Positions 23,674-35,611 are shown, counted from the first letter of the stretch. The stretch: DNA of 44,045 nucleotides from an uncultured Synergistales bacterium (GCA_905233725.1 CAJOEM010000018.1:1-44045); one strand, 5' to 3'. Program-made: numbers and translations. The notes: generated from the sequence alone by a model not told the origin.

Positions 23674-23892
23674 TTGTTAGATAAAGATGAAGGGCTACAA
23701 AAGTTAAAAGAAAAATGGAAAGATAATCAGAAAGTAACGTCATTTTTGGAATGGACTGAAGGTTATTTTCAGGGTTTCGATAGTGCTCGCTCACAAACCG
23801 TAGAAAAAATCACGGAGTTTTTGGCACAAAAGAACGTCTCACCGGAAATTATCGCGGAAGTTAAGAAAGCTTTTGGGGACGAGGAGGATTAA
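23674..23892 (+). CDS. Diverged Rpn-tail-like small protein (tail 3)
   Basis: A 72-residue ORF starting at TTG 23674 behind GGAGAGG (23661-23667). The C-terminal third, VEKITEFLAQKNVSPEIIAEVKKAF, aligns with the ends of the nuclease (VVEALASKGMSPDFIAEIREI) and tail 2 (VAALLKQKGISPEIISEL). The first two thirds (LKEKWKDNQKVTSFLEWTEGYFQGFDSARSQ) lack the repeats and are only loosely like the parent. It has its own ribosome site, and its last codons carry the GAGGAGG site of the next antiporter gene, so translation of the two is linked. Confidence 0.6.
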   Translation: MLDKDEGLQKLKEKWKDNQKVTSFLEWTEGYFQGFDSARSQTVEKITEFLAQKNVSPEIIAEVKKAFGDEED

Positions 23893-23898
23893 TTTATT

Positions 23899-24843
23899 TT
23901 GAATGAGGATTTGAGGATCATATGGCGAAATTTTTTCAACTGGGTGATGGGCAACGGCGCAAGACCTGAAAACGAAGAAATAATTCCCGAAGCTCCACCA
24001 GATTTGCCGTTCACTCAGAAACAGGAATCCAGAAATTCGCGCTTTCACGAGCTGACTTTACGTGAGAGATACTCGCACTGGCTGGAAATTCACGGATTGC
24101 ATTTGTTCTCGAACGTGTATTCCGGAATGAGCGTGTTGATTTGCGTTGTGATTGTGTTGTTGTTACTCGTAACTGTCGCGGAATTGCCGAAATTTGGCTC
24201 TGAGAATAATCCGGCAAATAACGAAGTCATGGAACGCTATATAAATTCCGGCGGCGAAGAAACTGGTGCGAAAAATATCGTCTCAGGAATGATTCTGGAT
24301 TATCGCGCGTTTGATACGTTCGGAGAATCTGCGCTGTTATTCACGGCTGCTGTAAGTGTGCTGATGTTGTTGGCTGTGTCACGTCGTGATTCAAAAAATT
24401 CCCCTGAACGTCTGCACAAATTCAGTCAGGACGATTCGATTTTGCGAGGCGTTGCGTTGCTTTCAATTCCTGTGATTGTTTTGCTTGGCTGCGTCGTGAT
24501 TTTGAACGGGCATTTGAAACCGGGCGGAGGATTTTCTGGAGGAGCGATTCTGAGCGCTGCGTTGATTTTTGCTGCGAATGCCTATGGCTTTGGGAGCGTG
24601 CATAAATTCTTCAGCGAGAGAAAATTCGTGATTATGATTTCTAGTGCGTTGATGATTTACGCGTTGTTGAATGCCTGGTCGTTTTTCACGGGAGCAAATG
24701 ATTTCGAAGCGTATATTTCCAAGGGCGCGATCGGAAATATTTTTAGTGCAGGGTTGATTCTGCCGCTGAATATATGCCTGAGCTTAATCGTCGCTGGGAT
24801 TCTTTACGGATTTTACGCGCTGTTCAGTGAGGAGGAAATTTAG
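23899..24843 (+). CDS. MbhE-MnhB fusion subunit of the Na+/H+ antiporter
   Basis: A 314-residue membrane protein. Residues 1-70 are hydrophilic and unlike other subunits. Residues about 75-165 are MbhE-like: a membrane segment, then TGAKNIVSGMILDYRAFDTFGESALLFTA. Residues about 190-310 are MnhB: a membrane segment, GHLKPGGGFSGGAILSAALI and three further segments. In classic Mrp the MbhE part belongs to MnhA. TTG 23899 uses GAGGAGG (23881-23887) that lies inside the preceding small ORF, 11 bases away. Confidence 0.86.
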   Translation: MNEDLRIIWRNFFNWVMGNGARPENEEIIPEAPPDLPFTQKQESRNSRFHELTLRERYSHWLEIHGLHLFSNVYSGMSVLICVVIVLLLLVTVAELPKFGSENNPANNEVMERYINSGGEETGAKNIVSGMILDYRAFDTFGESALLFTAAVSVLMLLAVSRRDSKNSPERLHKFSQDDSILRGVALLSIPVIVLLGCVVILNGHLKPGGGFSGGAILSAALIFAANAYGFGSVHKFFSERKFVIMISSALMIYALLNAWSFFTGANDFEAYISKGAIGNIFSAGLILPLNICLSLIVAGILYGFYALFSEEEI

Positions 24844-24845
24844 GA

Positions 24846-25283
24846 ATGTTCGCGAAACTTGTTGTGAATCATTACGAAGCTGCTGCTGTGATAATTTTCG
24901 GGATCGGCTTGAGTAATTTGCTTTTGCAGAGAAATTTGATCAAGAAGATTATCGGCTTGAATATCATGAACACGTCTGTGTATTTGTTCTTGGCTGCGAA
25001 GGGTTATATTTCCGGACGAGCTGCTCCGCTTTTGATTCAAGACGCTGCTGGAAATTGGATTAACGACGCGAGTGTTTACGTGAATCCTGTGCCATCTGGA
25101 TTGGTTTTGACAGGAATAGTTGTCTCGTTAAGTGTGACGGCGTTTGCTTTGGCATTGACACTGAGATTATACGAGAGTTACGCTACGTTGAACATTGACG
25201 AAGCTTTACTCAAGATGACGCGTGAACAGGAAGCTCTCGAAGAAAATTTGTTACAAGAATCTGACGAGGACGTGCTGCTATGA
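24846..25283 (+). CDS. mnhC: Na+/H+ antiporter subunit MnhC/MrpC (NuoK-like)
   Basis: A 145-residue protein with three membrane segments like NuoK of complex I. It shows IGLSNLLLQRNLIKKIIGLNIMNTSVYLFLAAKGY and NPVPSGLVLTGIVVSLSVTAFALALTLRLY, the MnhC hallmarks. The C-terminal 25 residues are acidic. ATG 24846 behind GGAGG; the end overlaps mnhD by four bases. Confidence 0.93.
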   Translation: MFAKLVVNHYEAAAVIIFGIGLSNLLLQRNLIKKIIGLNIMNTSVYLFLAAKGYISGRAAPLLIQDAAGNWINDASVYVNPVPSGLVLTGIVVSLSVTAFALALTLRLYESYATLNIDEALLKMTREQEALEENLLQESDEDVLL

Positions 25284-26785
25284 GTGTGAATATTTTTGCG
25301 TATAATATCCCGTTCATAAGCATATTCCTGATGATGCTCGCAGCGATAATAACTCCGATTTTGCCGAACAGAAAGCGCATTCCAGAGAAATTGTCGTGTG
25401 CAGTAGTTTTCGTGAACGTGATTTTGTCTGCGTATTTGATTTACGTGTTGACAAATTCCGGGGGAAGTTTGACGTTTAATTTCGCGATGGGAAATTTTCC
25501 TGCGCCTTGGGGGAACGAATTGCGAGCCGGGCCGCTTGAGGCGATATTGTCGTTTGCGTTCTGTGTGTCGATGCTGTTGTCGTTGATGGGAAATTCGGAT
25601 TCTACGGCTGAAGATATTCCGGAGAAACGCCGCGTGATATTCTGCGTGCTTGTGAATTTGCTGACGGCTTCGTTGTTAGCGTTGACGTACACGAATGATA
25701 TTTTCACGGCGTATGTTTTTATTGAGATTAACACGATTGCTGCGTGCGCGATTGTTGCTGTGAAAGAAAGTCCTGAGTCAATCAGAGCTGCGTTGCGTTA
25801 CATGATCATGAGTTCGGTTGGCTCTGGCTTGCTGTTGATTGCGATTTGCTTGCTTTATGATTTGACCGGGCATTTGTCGATGCAGAATATGAATCTCGTG
25901 ATTAAGAATCTGATTGCGAATCGTGAATATATTATGCCGTTGACGGTAGCTCTTGCCTTGGCAACGATTGGACTTGCGATTAAGAGTGCGCTGTATCCGT
26001 TTGCGTCATGGCTGCCAGATGCTCACGGAAATTCTACGAATGTTTCGAGTGCGATTTTGTCGGGATTGGTTCTGAAGGGTCATATATTTTTGCTAATCAA
26101 GATTTTCGTGCGAGTGTTTGGTCTTGAAGCGATTCACGATTTGCGAATGGATAATATTATTTTCGCGCTGGGAATTATTGCGATGATAATGGGCTCGGTT
26201 AATGCGCTGAGTCAGGTAAATGTGAAGCGAATGATCGCCTGGTCATCAGTTGCGCAGGTTGGCTATATATTCTTGGGAATTGGCTTGAACACGAACGCAG
26301 GAATCGCAGCAGCATGTCTGCACATAATCGTACACGCTACGGTGAAGCCGATGTTATACGCAGCAGTAAGCGGTCTGAGTTCAGCGGCAGGTCACAGTAA
26401 AAGTCTTCACGCATTGATGGGAACGTTTTATGTAAATCGCTGGGCAGGCTTGGGCTTGATAGCTGGGGCGTTTTCTATGATGGGTATTCCGGCATTTGCA
26501 GGTTTCGCGTCGAAATTGAGCTTGATGTTAGCGTCGTTTGACAGTCCAGTTATGATTTTCTCGCTGGCAGCACTCGTGACGAGTTCGGTATTGAATGCGC
26601 TGTATTATGTTCCGGCTGTAATCGTAGTATTAACGCATGACAAGACAAAACCCAAAGTACACATGAACGTCAGCATGATTTATAAAATTTCGATGGGAAT
26701 ATTTATAGCTTTGACGATTTATCTGGGATTATTCTGTGTGACGCTGCTGAGATTATTAACGAGAGGAGTGATTGTGCTTGGCTAG
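25280..26785 (+). CDS. mnhD: Na+/H+ antiporter subunit MnhD/MrpD (NuoN/M-like)
   Basis: A 501-residue protein with about 14 membrane segments, homologous to the proton-pumping subunits of complex I. The conserved region KSALYPFASWLPDAHGNSTNVSSAILSGLVLKGHIFLLIK carries the lysine of the ion path, and FIEINTIAACAIVA carries the glutamate of the fifth segment. It overlaps mnhC (ATGA). With MnhC and the second MnhD-like protein it forms the ion-translocating core. Confidence 0.92.
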   Translation: MSVNIFAYNIPFISIFLMMLAAIITPILPNRKRIPEKLSCAVVFVNVILSAYLIYVLTNSGGSLTFNFAMGNFPAPWGNELRAGPLEAILSFAFCVSMLLSLMGNSDSTAEDIPEKRRVIFCVLVNLLTASLLALTYTNDIFTAYVFIEINTIAACAIVAVKESPESIRAALRYMIMSSVGSGLLLIAICLLYDLTGHLSMQNMNLVIKNLIANREYIMPLTVALALATIGLAIKSALYPFASWLPDAHGNSTNVSSAILSGLVLKGHIFLLIKIFVRVFGLEAIHDLRMDNIIFALGIIAMIMGSVNALSQVNVKRMIAWSSVAQVGYIFLGIGLNTNAGIAAACLHIIVHATVKPMLYAAVSGLSSAAGHSKSLHALMGTFYVNRWAGLGLIAGAFSMMGIPAFAGFASKLSLMLASFDSPVMIFSLAALVTSSVLNALYYVPAVIVVLTHDKTKPKVHMNVSMIYKISMGIFIALTIYLGLFCVTLLRLLTRGVIVLG

Positions 26786-28274
26786 TATTGCGAGTAATTT
26801 TCTGGTGTTGATGTCTGTATTATTTCCGATTATTGCGGGATTTGCGTTATTTTCGCGGCCGATTTTCGAGGACAGGCACGTTTATGTAGGCTTCATGACG
26901 TTCATAAGTGCAGGAATAATTTTTCTCGCGGCGTTCTGTGCGGAATCGAATTTGATTGTGTTGTGTCGGGTTACGCAGGATTTGTCGATTGCGTTTCGAA
27001 TGGATGCACCGGCGAGAGCGTTTTCGTGTCTAGTGGCGTTTGTGTGGGTGTTAGTGACGCTGTATTCGTTCGAGTATTTGCGACGCAGACCGCCAGTTGA
27101 TAGATTTTACGCGTTTTTCCTGTCAACGTTCGGAATTTTGGTAGGTGTAGCTTGTGCCGGGAATTTGCTGACGTTATATTTGTTTTATGAGTTGCTGACG
27201 TTCATGACGCTGCCGTTGGTAATGCACTCTCAACAGCGTGAGGCAATTCGTGCGACGGTGAAATATTTGCTGTATTCGCTAATCGGAGCTGCGTTGGCAT
27301 TGGGAGGATTCTTTTTCTTTCACGTTTACGGAGTCTCGATGGAATTTACGCCGGGAGGATTTCTGGATATTGCGAAGATCTCAAGTGAGAATAGCCGCGA
27401 AATGATCTTGACCGTAATATTCTTGACGTTGCTGGGCTTCGGAGCGAAAGCTGGATTAGTTCCGTTGCATTCCTGGCTGCCGACAGCTCATCCGGTTGCG
27501 CCGACACCTGCGAGTGCTGTTTTGTCCGGCTTAATCACGAAAGCTGGAGTTATTGCGATGTTTCGAGTTGTGTATTACGTAGCTGGAGCAGATTTTTTGC
27601 GCGGGACCTGGGTTCAGACGGCGTTGTTGTATATTGCGCTGCTGACGATTTTCACTGGCTCTATGATGGCTTTTATTGAGAAGCACTTGAAGAAGCGAAT
27701 TGCCTGGTCATCGGTTAGTCAGGTTTCGTATGTAGTTTTCGCAATGATGCTATTAACGCCCGATGGAATCCGTGGAGCAGTTTTGCAGATTGCAGCTCAT
27801 GCCGTGTCGAAAAGTTGCTTGTTCTTGAGTGCAGGAGTTGTGATTTACTTTGCGCTTATGGGAGCGAATTATCATTATGCGGACCAGTTGCGCGGAATTG
27901 GTAAGGAGTTGCCGGTTACTATGACGTGTTTTGCGCTTGCGTCTGTGTCGTTGATTGGCCTGCCGATTTCGGGAGGATTTACGGCGAAATGGTACATGGC
28001 TTCAGGAGCGTTGGAACTCGGAAGCGTTGGAATTTTCGGAGTTGTGATTTTGATGATAAGTGCGTTATTGACGGCTGGATATTTGTTGCCGATTGTTACG
28101 GACGCGTTTTTCCCGGGCGAAGATTATGATTACACGATTGTTGTGCCGTTCCATTTGCCGATGAATATGCGAATTGCGCTGTTGCTGCTGGGTGCGAGTG
28201 CGATTTTAACGGGAGTGTTCGCTGGAAATATAATCGATTTTGTGGACGCGAATATGATTCCGTTGCTGTATTAG
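26778..28274 (+). CDS. Second MnhD-like ion-translocating antiporter subunit
   Basis: A 498-residue paralogue of the upstream MnhD, with about 14 membrane segments. It has FYELLTFMTLPLVMHSQ with the conserved Glu, and GFGAKAGLVPLHSWLPTAHPVAPTPASAVLSGLITKAG with the ion-path Lys residues. It could stand in for the MnhA core, since no MnhA-size protein is present and MbhD/MbhE pieces are separate. A TTG at 26772 is only three bases from GAGAGGAG, so TTG 26778 (spacing nine) is used. Last gene of the operon. Confidence 0.9.
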   Translation: MASIASNFLVLMSVLFPIIAGFALFSRPIFEDRHVYVGFMTFISAGIIFLAAFCAESNLIVLCRVTQDLSIAFRMDAPARAFSCLVAFVWVLVTLYSFEYLRRRPPVDRFYAFFLSTFGILVGVACAGNLLTLYLFYELLTFMTLPLVMHSQQREAIRATVKYLLYSLIGAALALGGFFFFHVYGVSMEFTPGGFLDIAKISSENSREMILTVIFLTLLGFGAKAGLVPLHSWLPTAHPVAPTPASAVLSGLITKAGVIAMFRVVYYVAGADFLRGTWVQTALLYIALLTIFTGSMMAFIEKHLKKRIAWSSVSQVSYVVFAMMLLTPDGIRGAVLQIAAHAVSKSCLFLSAGVVIYFALMGANYHYADQLRGIGKELPVTMTCFALASVSLIGLPISGGFTAKWYMASGALELGSVGIFGVVILMISALLTAGYLLPIVTDAFFPGEDYDYTIVVPFHLPMNMRIALLLLGASAILTGVFAGNIIDFVDANMIPLLY

Positions 28275-28384
28275 TTCCTTTGGACTTGATAGATGTGTGT
28301 AGCACGCCGTAATCCCAATCCAAGTTATGACATTAGAAATTTCCGTTACGCACAGCAGAGCAGCCAAAGCCGGTTTTGAATTGT

Positions 28385-28423
28385 GAATCTCCCCGTAGAA
28401 ATAGAAATTTTGCGAGGAGATTC
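28385..28423. terminator. Hairpin between convergent antiporter and rbs operons
   Basis: GAATCTCC (28385-28392) and GGAGATTC (28416-28423) form an 8-bp perfect stem with a 23-base loop. The T content downstream is moderate (GTGTTATGTTATTT). Its place between two convergent operons suggests a shared terminator. The rest of 28275-28438 shows nothing else I can name. Confidence 0.55.
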
Positions 28424-28438
28424 GTGTTATGTTATTTA

Positions 28439-29395
28439 TTATTTTGCTTTCTTTGTGCTTCTCAAGAAGTCAACGTAAACTGCGAGTAGAATAACTGCGC
28501 CTTTGATTATATATTGCCAGTCGGAATTTACGCCCATCAAGTTCAAGCCGTTATTCAAGATGCCGATTATTAACACGCCGATCAAAGTTCCGCCGAGTTT
28601 TCCAGAGCCTCCAGCCATTGAAGTTCCACCGACAACAACTGCTGCGATTGCGTCCATTTCTGCGCCGTCACCACTCGTGCAAGTTCCGGAATATAATCTG
28701 CTCGCGATAGTTATGCCAGCAAGTCCAGCCATTAAGCCCGAGAAACTGTACACGAAGAATTTCACTTTTGCAGTGTTAATTCCCGAGAATTTTGCAGCCG
28801 TGTTATTGCCGCCGACCGCGTAAATGTGTCGTCCGGTTCGAGTGCGATTCAGGATTAATATTGCAGCTACGAATACGATCGTCATCGTGATAACCGGTGT
28901 AGGAATTGAGCCAACGTATCCAGCTCCCAGAAATTTCCAAGCGTTAGTCATGCAGCGAATCGGTCTGCCACCTGAATACACGTAAGCAATTCCCTTCGCA
29001 ATATTCATCGAAGCAAGTGTTACGATGAACGGCGGAATACTCGTCAAAGCGATCACAAGTCCATTGAATAATCCGAATATTAATCCCGAAAGCAACGCCA
29101 CAAGAATCCCAAGAATTTCCGGCATTCCTCCCCAAACAACTGTCGCAGCTCCGAGAACGCCTGACATAGCGATTATAGATCCAACTGAGAGATCGATTCC
29201 GCCCAGAATTATTACCATTGTCATGCCACATGCAAGCATTAAGTTCGTCGAACTCTGTCGCAAAACGTTGAATATGTTAGTTTGTGTTAAGAATGTCGCG
29301 TGTGTTGCGGGCCACAAGTACAAGAATAATATCATGCCTGCCAACGCGCATATGATTCCAAGATTGTCGATTAAATATTTCTTGATAGCTCTCAT
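28439..29395 (-). CDS. rbsC: Sugar ABC transporter permease, RbsC type
   Basis: A 318-residue membrane protein with eight or more segments. RbsC-family features are NILRQSS-like NVLRQSSTNLMLACGMTMVIILGGIDLSVGSIIAMSGV, the GLFNGLVIALTSIPPFIVTLASMNIAKG block, GGNNTAAKFSGINTAKVKFFVYSFSG coupling loop and GGTSMAGGSGKLGGTLIGVL. ATG 29395 behind GGAGG. Third gene of rbsB-rbsA-rbsC; it forms the pore for a pentose or hexose that cannot be named from sequence. Confidence 0.92.
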   Translation of the reverse strand: MRAIKKYLIDNLGIICALAGMILFLYLWPATHATFLTQTNIFNVLRQSSTNLMLACGMTMVIILGGIDLSVGSIIAMSGVLGAATVVWGGMPEILGILVALLSGLIFGLFNGLVIALTSIPPFIVTLASMNIAKGIAYVYSGGRPIRCMTNAWKFLGAGYVGSIPTPVITMTIVFVAAILILNRTRTGRHIYAVGGNNTAAKFSGINTAKVKFFVYSFSGLMAGLAGITIASRLYSGTCTSGDGAEMDAIAAVVVGGTSMAGGSGKLGGTLIGVLIIGILNNGLNLMGVNSDWQYIIKGAVILLAVYVDFLRSTKKAK

Positions 29396-29416
29396 ATTTT
29401 TCTGCCTCCGGTTAAT

Positions 29417-30916
29417 TTAGTTTTCCTGTGTTGCGAGCTTCATGATTGCTTCCTGACTCAAATTCTGCCAGTTTATGCAACCCGTTAATCTGCCTTCGTA
29501 CATAACGTAAACTCGATCTGACATGTTTATGATTTCCGGCAATTCTGACGAGATCATGATTATCGAAACGCCCTGTTTTGTCAAATCGTTCATGATCTCG
29601 TAAATTTCGACTTTCGCGCCAACGTCTACGCCACGTGTAGGTTCGTCCAGAATTAAAATTTTCGGATTAGTCGCAAGCCATCGCCCGATCATGACTTTTT
29701 GCTGATTGCCGCCGGATAAATTCCCGACAGTTTGTTCGAGACTGGGTGTTTTTGTGTGCATCTTGTCGATGAATTCCTGAGTGATTTCGCGTTCACGATT
29801 ATGATTCACTCGCAGATTTTTTATAAATTCGCGCAAGACTTCGATTGTGGAATTAAAGCTGACACTTTGAACCAGATACAAGCCGTCAAGTTTGCGATCT
29901 TCAGGCACCATTGCGATTCCGGCGTTCATTGCGTCAACCGGTGTCTTGATGTTTAGTTTCTGACCGTCGAGAATTATATCACCCGTGAAATTTGGCGTTA
30001 ATCCGAATATACATTCCATGGTTTCACTTCGACCAGCTCCGACAAGCCCGGCAAATCCGACAATCTCGCCTTTGTGAATCTCAAAGCTTACGTCATTCAC
30101 ACGCTTCTTGGTTTTGCGATTATCGTCGATGTGTTCGCACTTGAGAATCGTTTCCGTGTTCTCGACATGATCGCGCACGTAATACGACGAAAGTTCCCGC
30201 CCGACCATCATGTGTATTAACTCTTCACGCGGAGTTTCTTTCACGACACGAGTTCCAACATAAGTCCCGTCTCGCAAAACCGTAACTCGATCACAGACTT
30301 CGTTTAATTCGCTCATTTTGTGAGAAATGTAAATTATCCCGACACCCTGAGCCGTTAAGTTTCGCATAATGTCGAATAACGCCTTGACTTCACGATCAGA
30401 GATTGATGACGTTGGCTCGTCCATAACGAGAATTTTGCAGTTGAACGAGATTGCCTTAACGATCTCGACCATTTGCTGCTGTGCGATGCTCAGATTTCCG
30501 ACAAGTTCTCCAGCGTCAATTCCAAGATCAAATCGGTCAAGCATTTTCTGAGATTCACGACGCATTTTGTTGCCTTCGATTCCAAATTTGCCGCTAATTT
30601 CGCGCCCAAGGAAAATATTTTCGGCTACAGTCATGTGCGGAACAAGCACTAGCTCCTGATGTATGATCGAAATTCCGTTTGAGCGTGCGTCACTGACATT
30701 TTTGATCGTAACTTGAGAGCCGTTTATGAAAATTTCGCCCTGTTCTGCGTTGTAAATTCCACCGAGAACTTTGATCAGCGTGGATTTTCCAGCACCGTTT
30801 TCGCCGAGTAACGCGTGAACTTCTCCGGATTTAAGCTGGAAGTCTACGTTTTGAAGAGCCTTCACACCCGGGAAAGATTTGTTGATGTTGCGCATCTCCA
30901 GTAAATATTCACTCAC
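29417..30916 (-). CDS. rbsA: Sugar ABC transporter, double ATPase, RbsA type
   Basis: A 499-residue protein with two ABC domains. The first has Walker A GENGAGKST and LSIAQQQMVEIVKA; the second has the usual degenerate Walker A GLVGAGRSE and an intact signature LSGGNQQKVMIGRWL with LILDEPTRGVD. This layout is specific to the ribose/galactose class. GTG 30916 behind GGTGAG. It powers RbsC and receives sugar from RbsB. It is separated from rbsB by a terminator and a pair of CodY-box-like repeats. Confidence 0.93.
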   Translation of the reverse strand: MSEYLLEMRNINKSFPGVKALQNVDFQLKSGEVHALLGENGAGKSTLIKVLGGIYNAEQGEIFINGSQVTIKNVSDARSNGISIIHQELVLVPHMTVAENIFLGREISGKFGIEGNKMRRESQKMLDRFDLGIDAGELVGNLSIAQQQMVEIVKAISFNCKILVMDEPTSSISDREVKALFDIMRNLTAQGVGIIYISHKMSELNEVCDRVTVLRDGTYVGTRVVKETPREELIHMMVGRELSSYYVRDHVENTETILKCEHIDDNRKTKKRVNDVSFEIHKGEIVGFAGLVGAGRSETMECIFGLTPNFTGDIILDGQKLNIKTPVDAMNAGIAMVPEDRKLDGLYLVQSVSFNSTIEVLREFIKNLRVNHNREREITQEFIDKMHTKTPSLEQTVGNLSGGNQQKVMIGRWLATNPKILILDEPTRGVDVGAKVEIYEIMNDLTKQGVSIIMISSELPEIINMSDRVYVMYEGRLTGCINWQNLSQEAIMKLATQEN

Positions 30917-30939
30917 TTGTTAATCTCACCACCGTTAGA

Positions 30940-30964
30940 AAATTTGAGAAAATTTGAGAAATTT
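30940..30964. promoter_or_regulatory. Tandem CodY-box-like repeats upstream of rbsA
   Basis: AAATTTGAGAAAATT (30940-30954) matches 13 of 15 positions of the CodY box, and an overlapping copy ten bases on (30950-30964) matches 12. The site lies between rbsB and rbsA, 24 bases before the rbsA start. Low-complexity A/T sequence could produce this by chance. Confidence 0.3.
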
Positions 30965-30967
30965 TGC

Positions 30968-31000
30968 AAAAAAAAACGCGACCGTGTTATCCAGCCGCGT
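30968..31000 (-). terminator. Terminator/attenuator between rbsB and rbsA
   Basis: On the minus strand ACGCGGCTG pairs with CACGGTCGCGT (nine pairs with two or three G-T), then a run of nine T. It starts 13 bases after the rbsB stop. This is the strongest of the three hairpins that follow binding-protein genes in this window. Confidence 0.82.
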
Positions 31001-31013
31001 GAAAATTCAAAGT

Positions 31014-31928
31014 CTATTGCCAACCACCGTTGTTGTATTCGGCGATATTGTCAGAATTGATCATGAACGTTCTGATTGGGTAACGCGCCTCGAGTTTTTC
31101 GCCCGCAAGATATTTGTAGTAGAGTTCAGCGATTGTCTTGCCGATTGAGATCGGGGACTGCGCACCAGTTCCAGCAACTTTGCCCTCAGCGATGAGTGAT
31201 TTGATGTCCGGTGAACCGTCAACGCCGTAAATCAAGGCTTTTGAGCCAGCAGCTTCTGCAGCAGCGTACGCACCAAGTGCCGTCGGATCATTTCCGCCGA
31301 AAATTGCGACCGCTTCAGGGTGAGCTGTGAGAGCGTCTGTGCCGTTCAAGTTGCCCTGCTCCTGATTGCCCATGCTGTCGATACGAGCGACGACGTTGAA
31401 ATTTTTGCCCTCGATTGCCTTCATGAAGCCGTCAGTTCTGTCAACGATTGACTGCATTGTCGGTGAATCAAGAACGATTATATTTCCGCCCTCAGGTTTT
31501 TTCGCAGCAAGATCAACTCCGCAAACATAACCGGCATTGTAGTTATCTGAGCCAGCGTATGTCACGAGATAGCTCATGTCAGCGACTTCAGTATCGAATC
31601 CGAACATCGGGATTTTCGCGTCCTTGAGTTTGTCGAGAGCTGCAATGATTCCGTCACGGTCAACCGGATTCACGAACATTGCGACAACTCCGCGGCTGAT
31701 CATGTCCTCAATTTGGGCGATCTGCTTCTCGTTGCTGTTCTGCGGGTCGAGAGAAATCAACTGGTCACCGTTAGCTTCAACGACTTCACGAATTGCTTTC
31801 TCAAGAACAACGAAGAACGGATTCGTTCCGTCCATGCACGTGTAGCCAACCAACTTTCCCTGAGCAAACGCACCGGAAGCGTTCACAAGCATACACAAAG
31901 CCAACACAAATATTACGAACTTACGCAT
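31014..31928 (-). CDS. rbsB: Sugar ABC transporter, substrate-binding protein, RbsB type
   Basis: A 304-residue periplasmic protein of the ribose/galactose (Peripla_BP_4) family. The signal peptide is MRKFVIFVLALCMLVNASGAFA. The mature part has NPFFVVLEKAIREVVEANGDQLISLDPQNSNEKQIAQIEDMISRGV, GFDTEVADMSYLVTYAGSDNYNAGY and GGNDPTALGAYAAAEAAG, all normal for the family. ATG 31928 behind AGGAGG. Highly conserved binding lobes suggest a pentose or similar sugar; exact ligand unknown. Confidence 0.92.
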   Translation of the reverse strand: MRKFVIFVLALCMLVNASGAFAQGKLVGYTCMDGTNPFFVVLEKAIREVVEANGDQLISLDPQNSNEKQIAQIEDMISRGVVAMFVNPVDRDGIIAALDKLKDAKIPMFGFDTEVADMSYLVTYAGSDNYNAGYVCGVDLAAKKPEGGNIIVLDSPTMQSIVDRTDGFMKAIEGKNFNVVARIDSMGNQEQGNLNGTDALTAHPEAVAIFGGNDPTALGAYAAAEAAGSKALIYGVDGSPDIKSLIAEGKVAGTGAQSPISIGKTIAELYYKYLAGEKLEARYPIRTFMINSDNIAEYNNGGWQ

Positions 31929-31967
31929 TAGAAAATTCCTCCTGATTGAATTATGAATTGTATATTA

Positions 31968-31996
31968 ATAATGGAAGAATAGCGAAAATTTGTCAA
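31968..31996 (-). promoter_or_regulatory. Promoter of the rbs operon
   Basis: On the minus strand, a perfect TTGACA (31991-31996), a 17-base spacer and CATTAT (31968-31973). rbsB starts about 40 bases downstream with AGGAGG. The divergent lysS gene must use a separate promoter in 31997-32050; TAAAAT at 32026-32031 is a possible -10 with no good -35. Confidence 0.7.
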
Positions 31997-32068
31997 GGAA
32001 AATTATACGTAGTTCTGAGATAGTGTAAAATATAGCAAATTTGCAATTTAGAAGGAGTTTGTAGCTTT

Positions 32069-35582
<3,514 letters not shown>

Positions 35583-35611
35583 AATTTTTAGTAAGGGAGT
35601 TTTTAGTTTTC

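Noticed and set aside
31929-32068. Riboswitch or T-box leader before lysS
   Set aside because: The leader is too short and lacks T-box or lysine-riboswitch landmarks that I can recognise.
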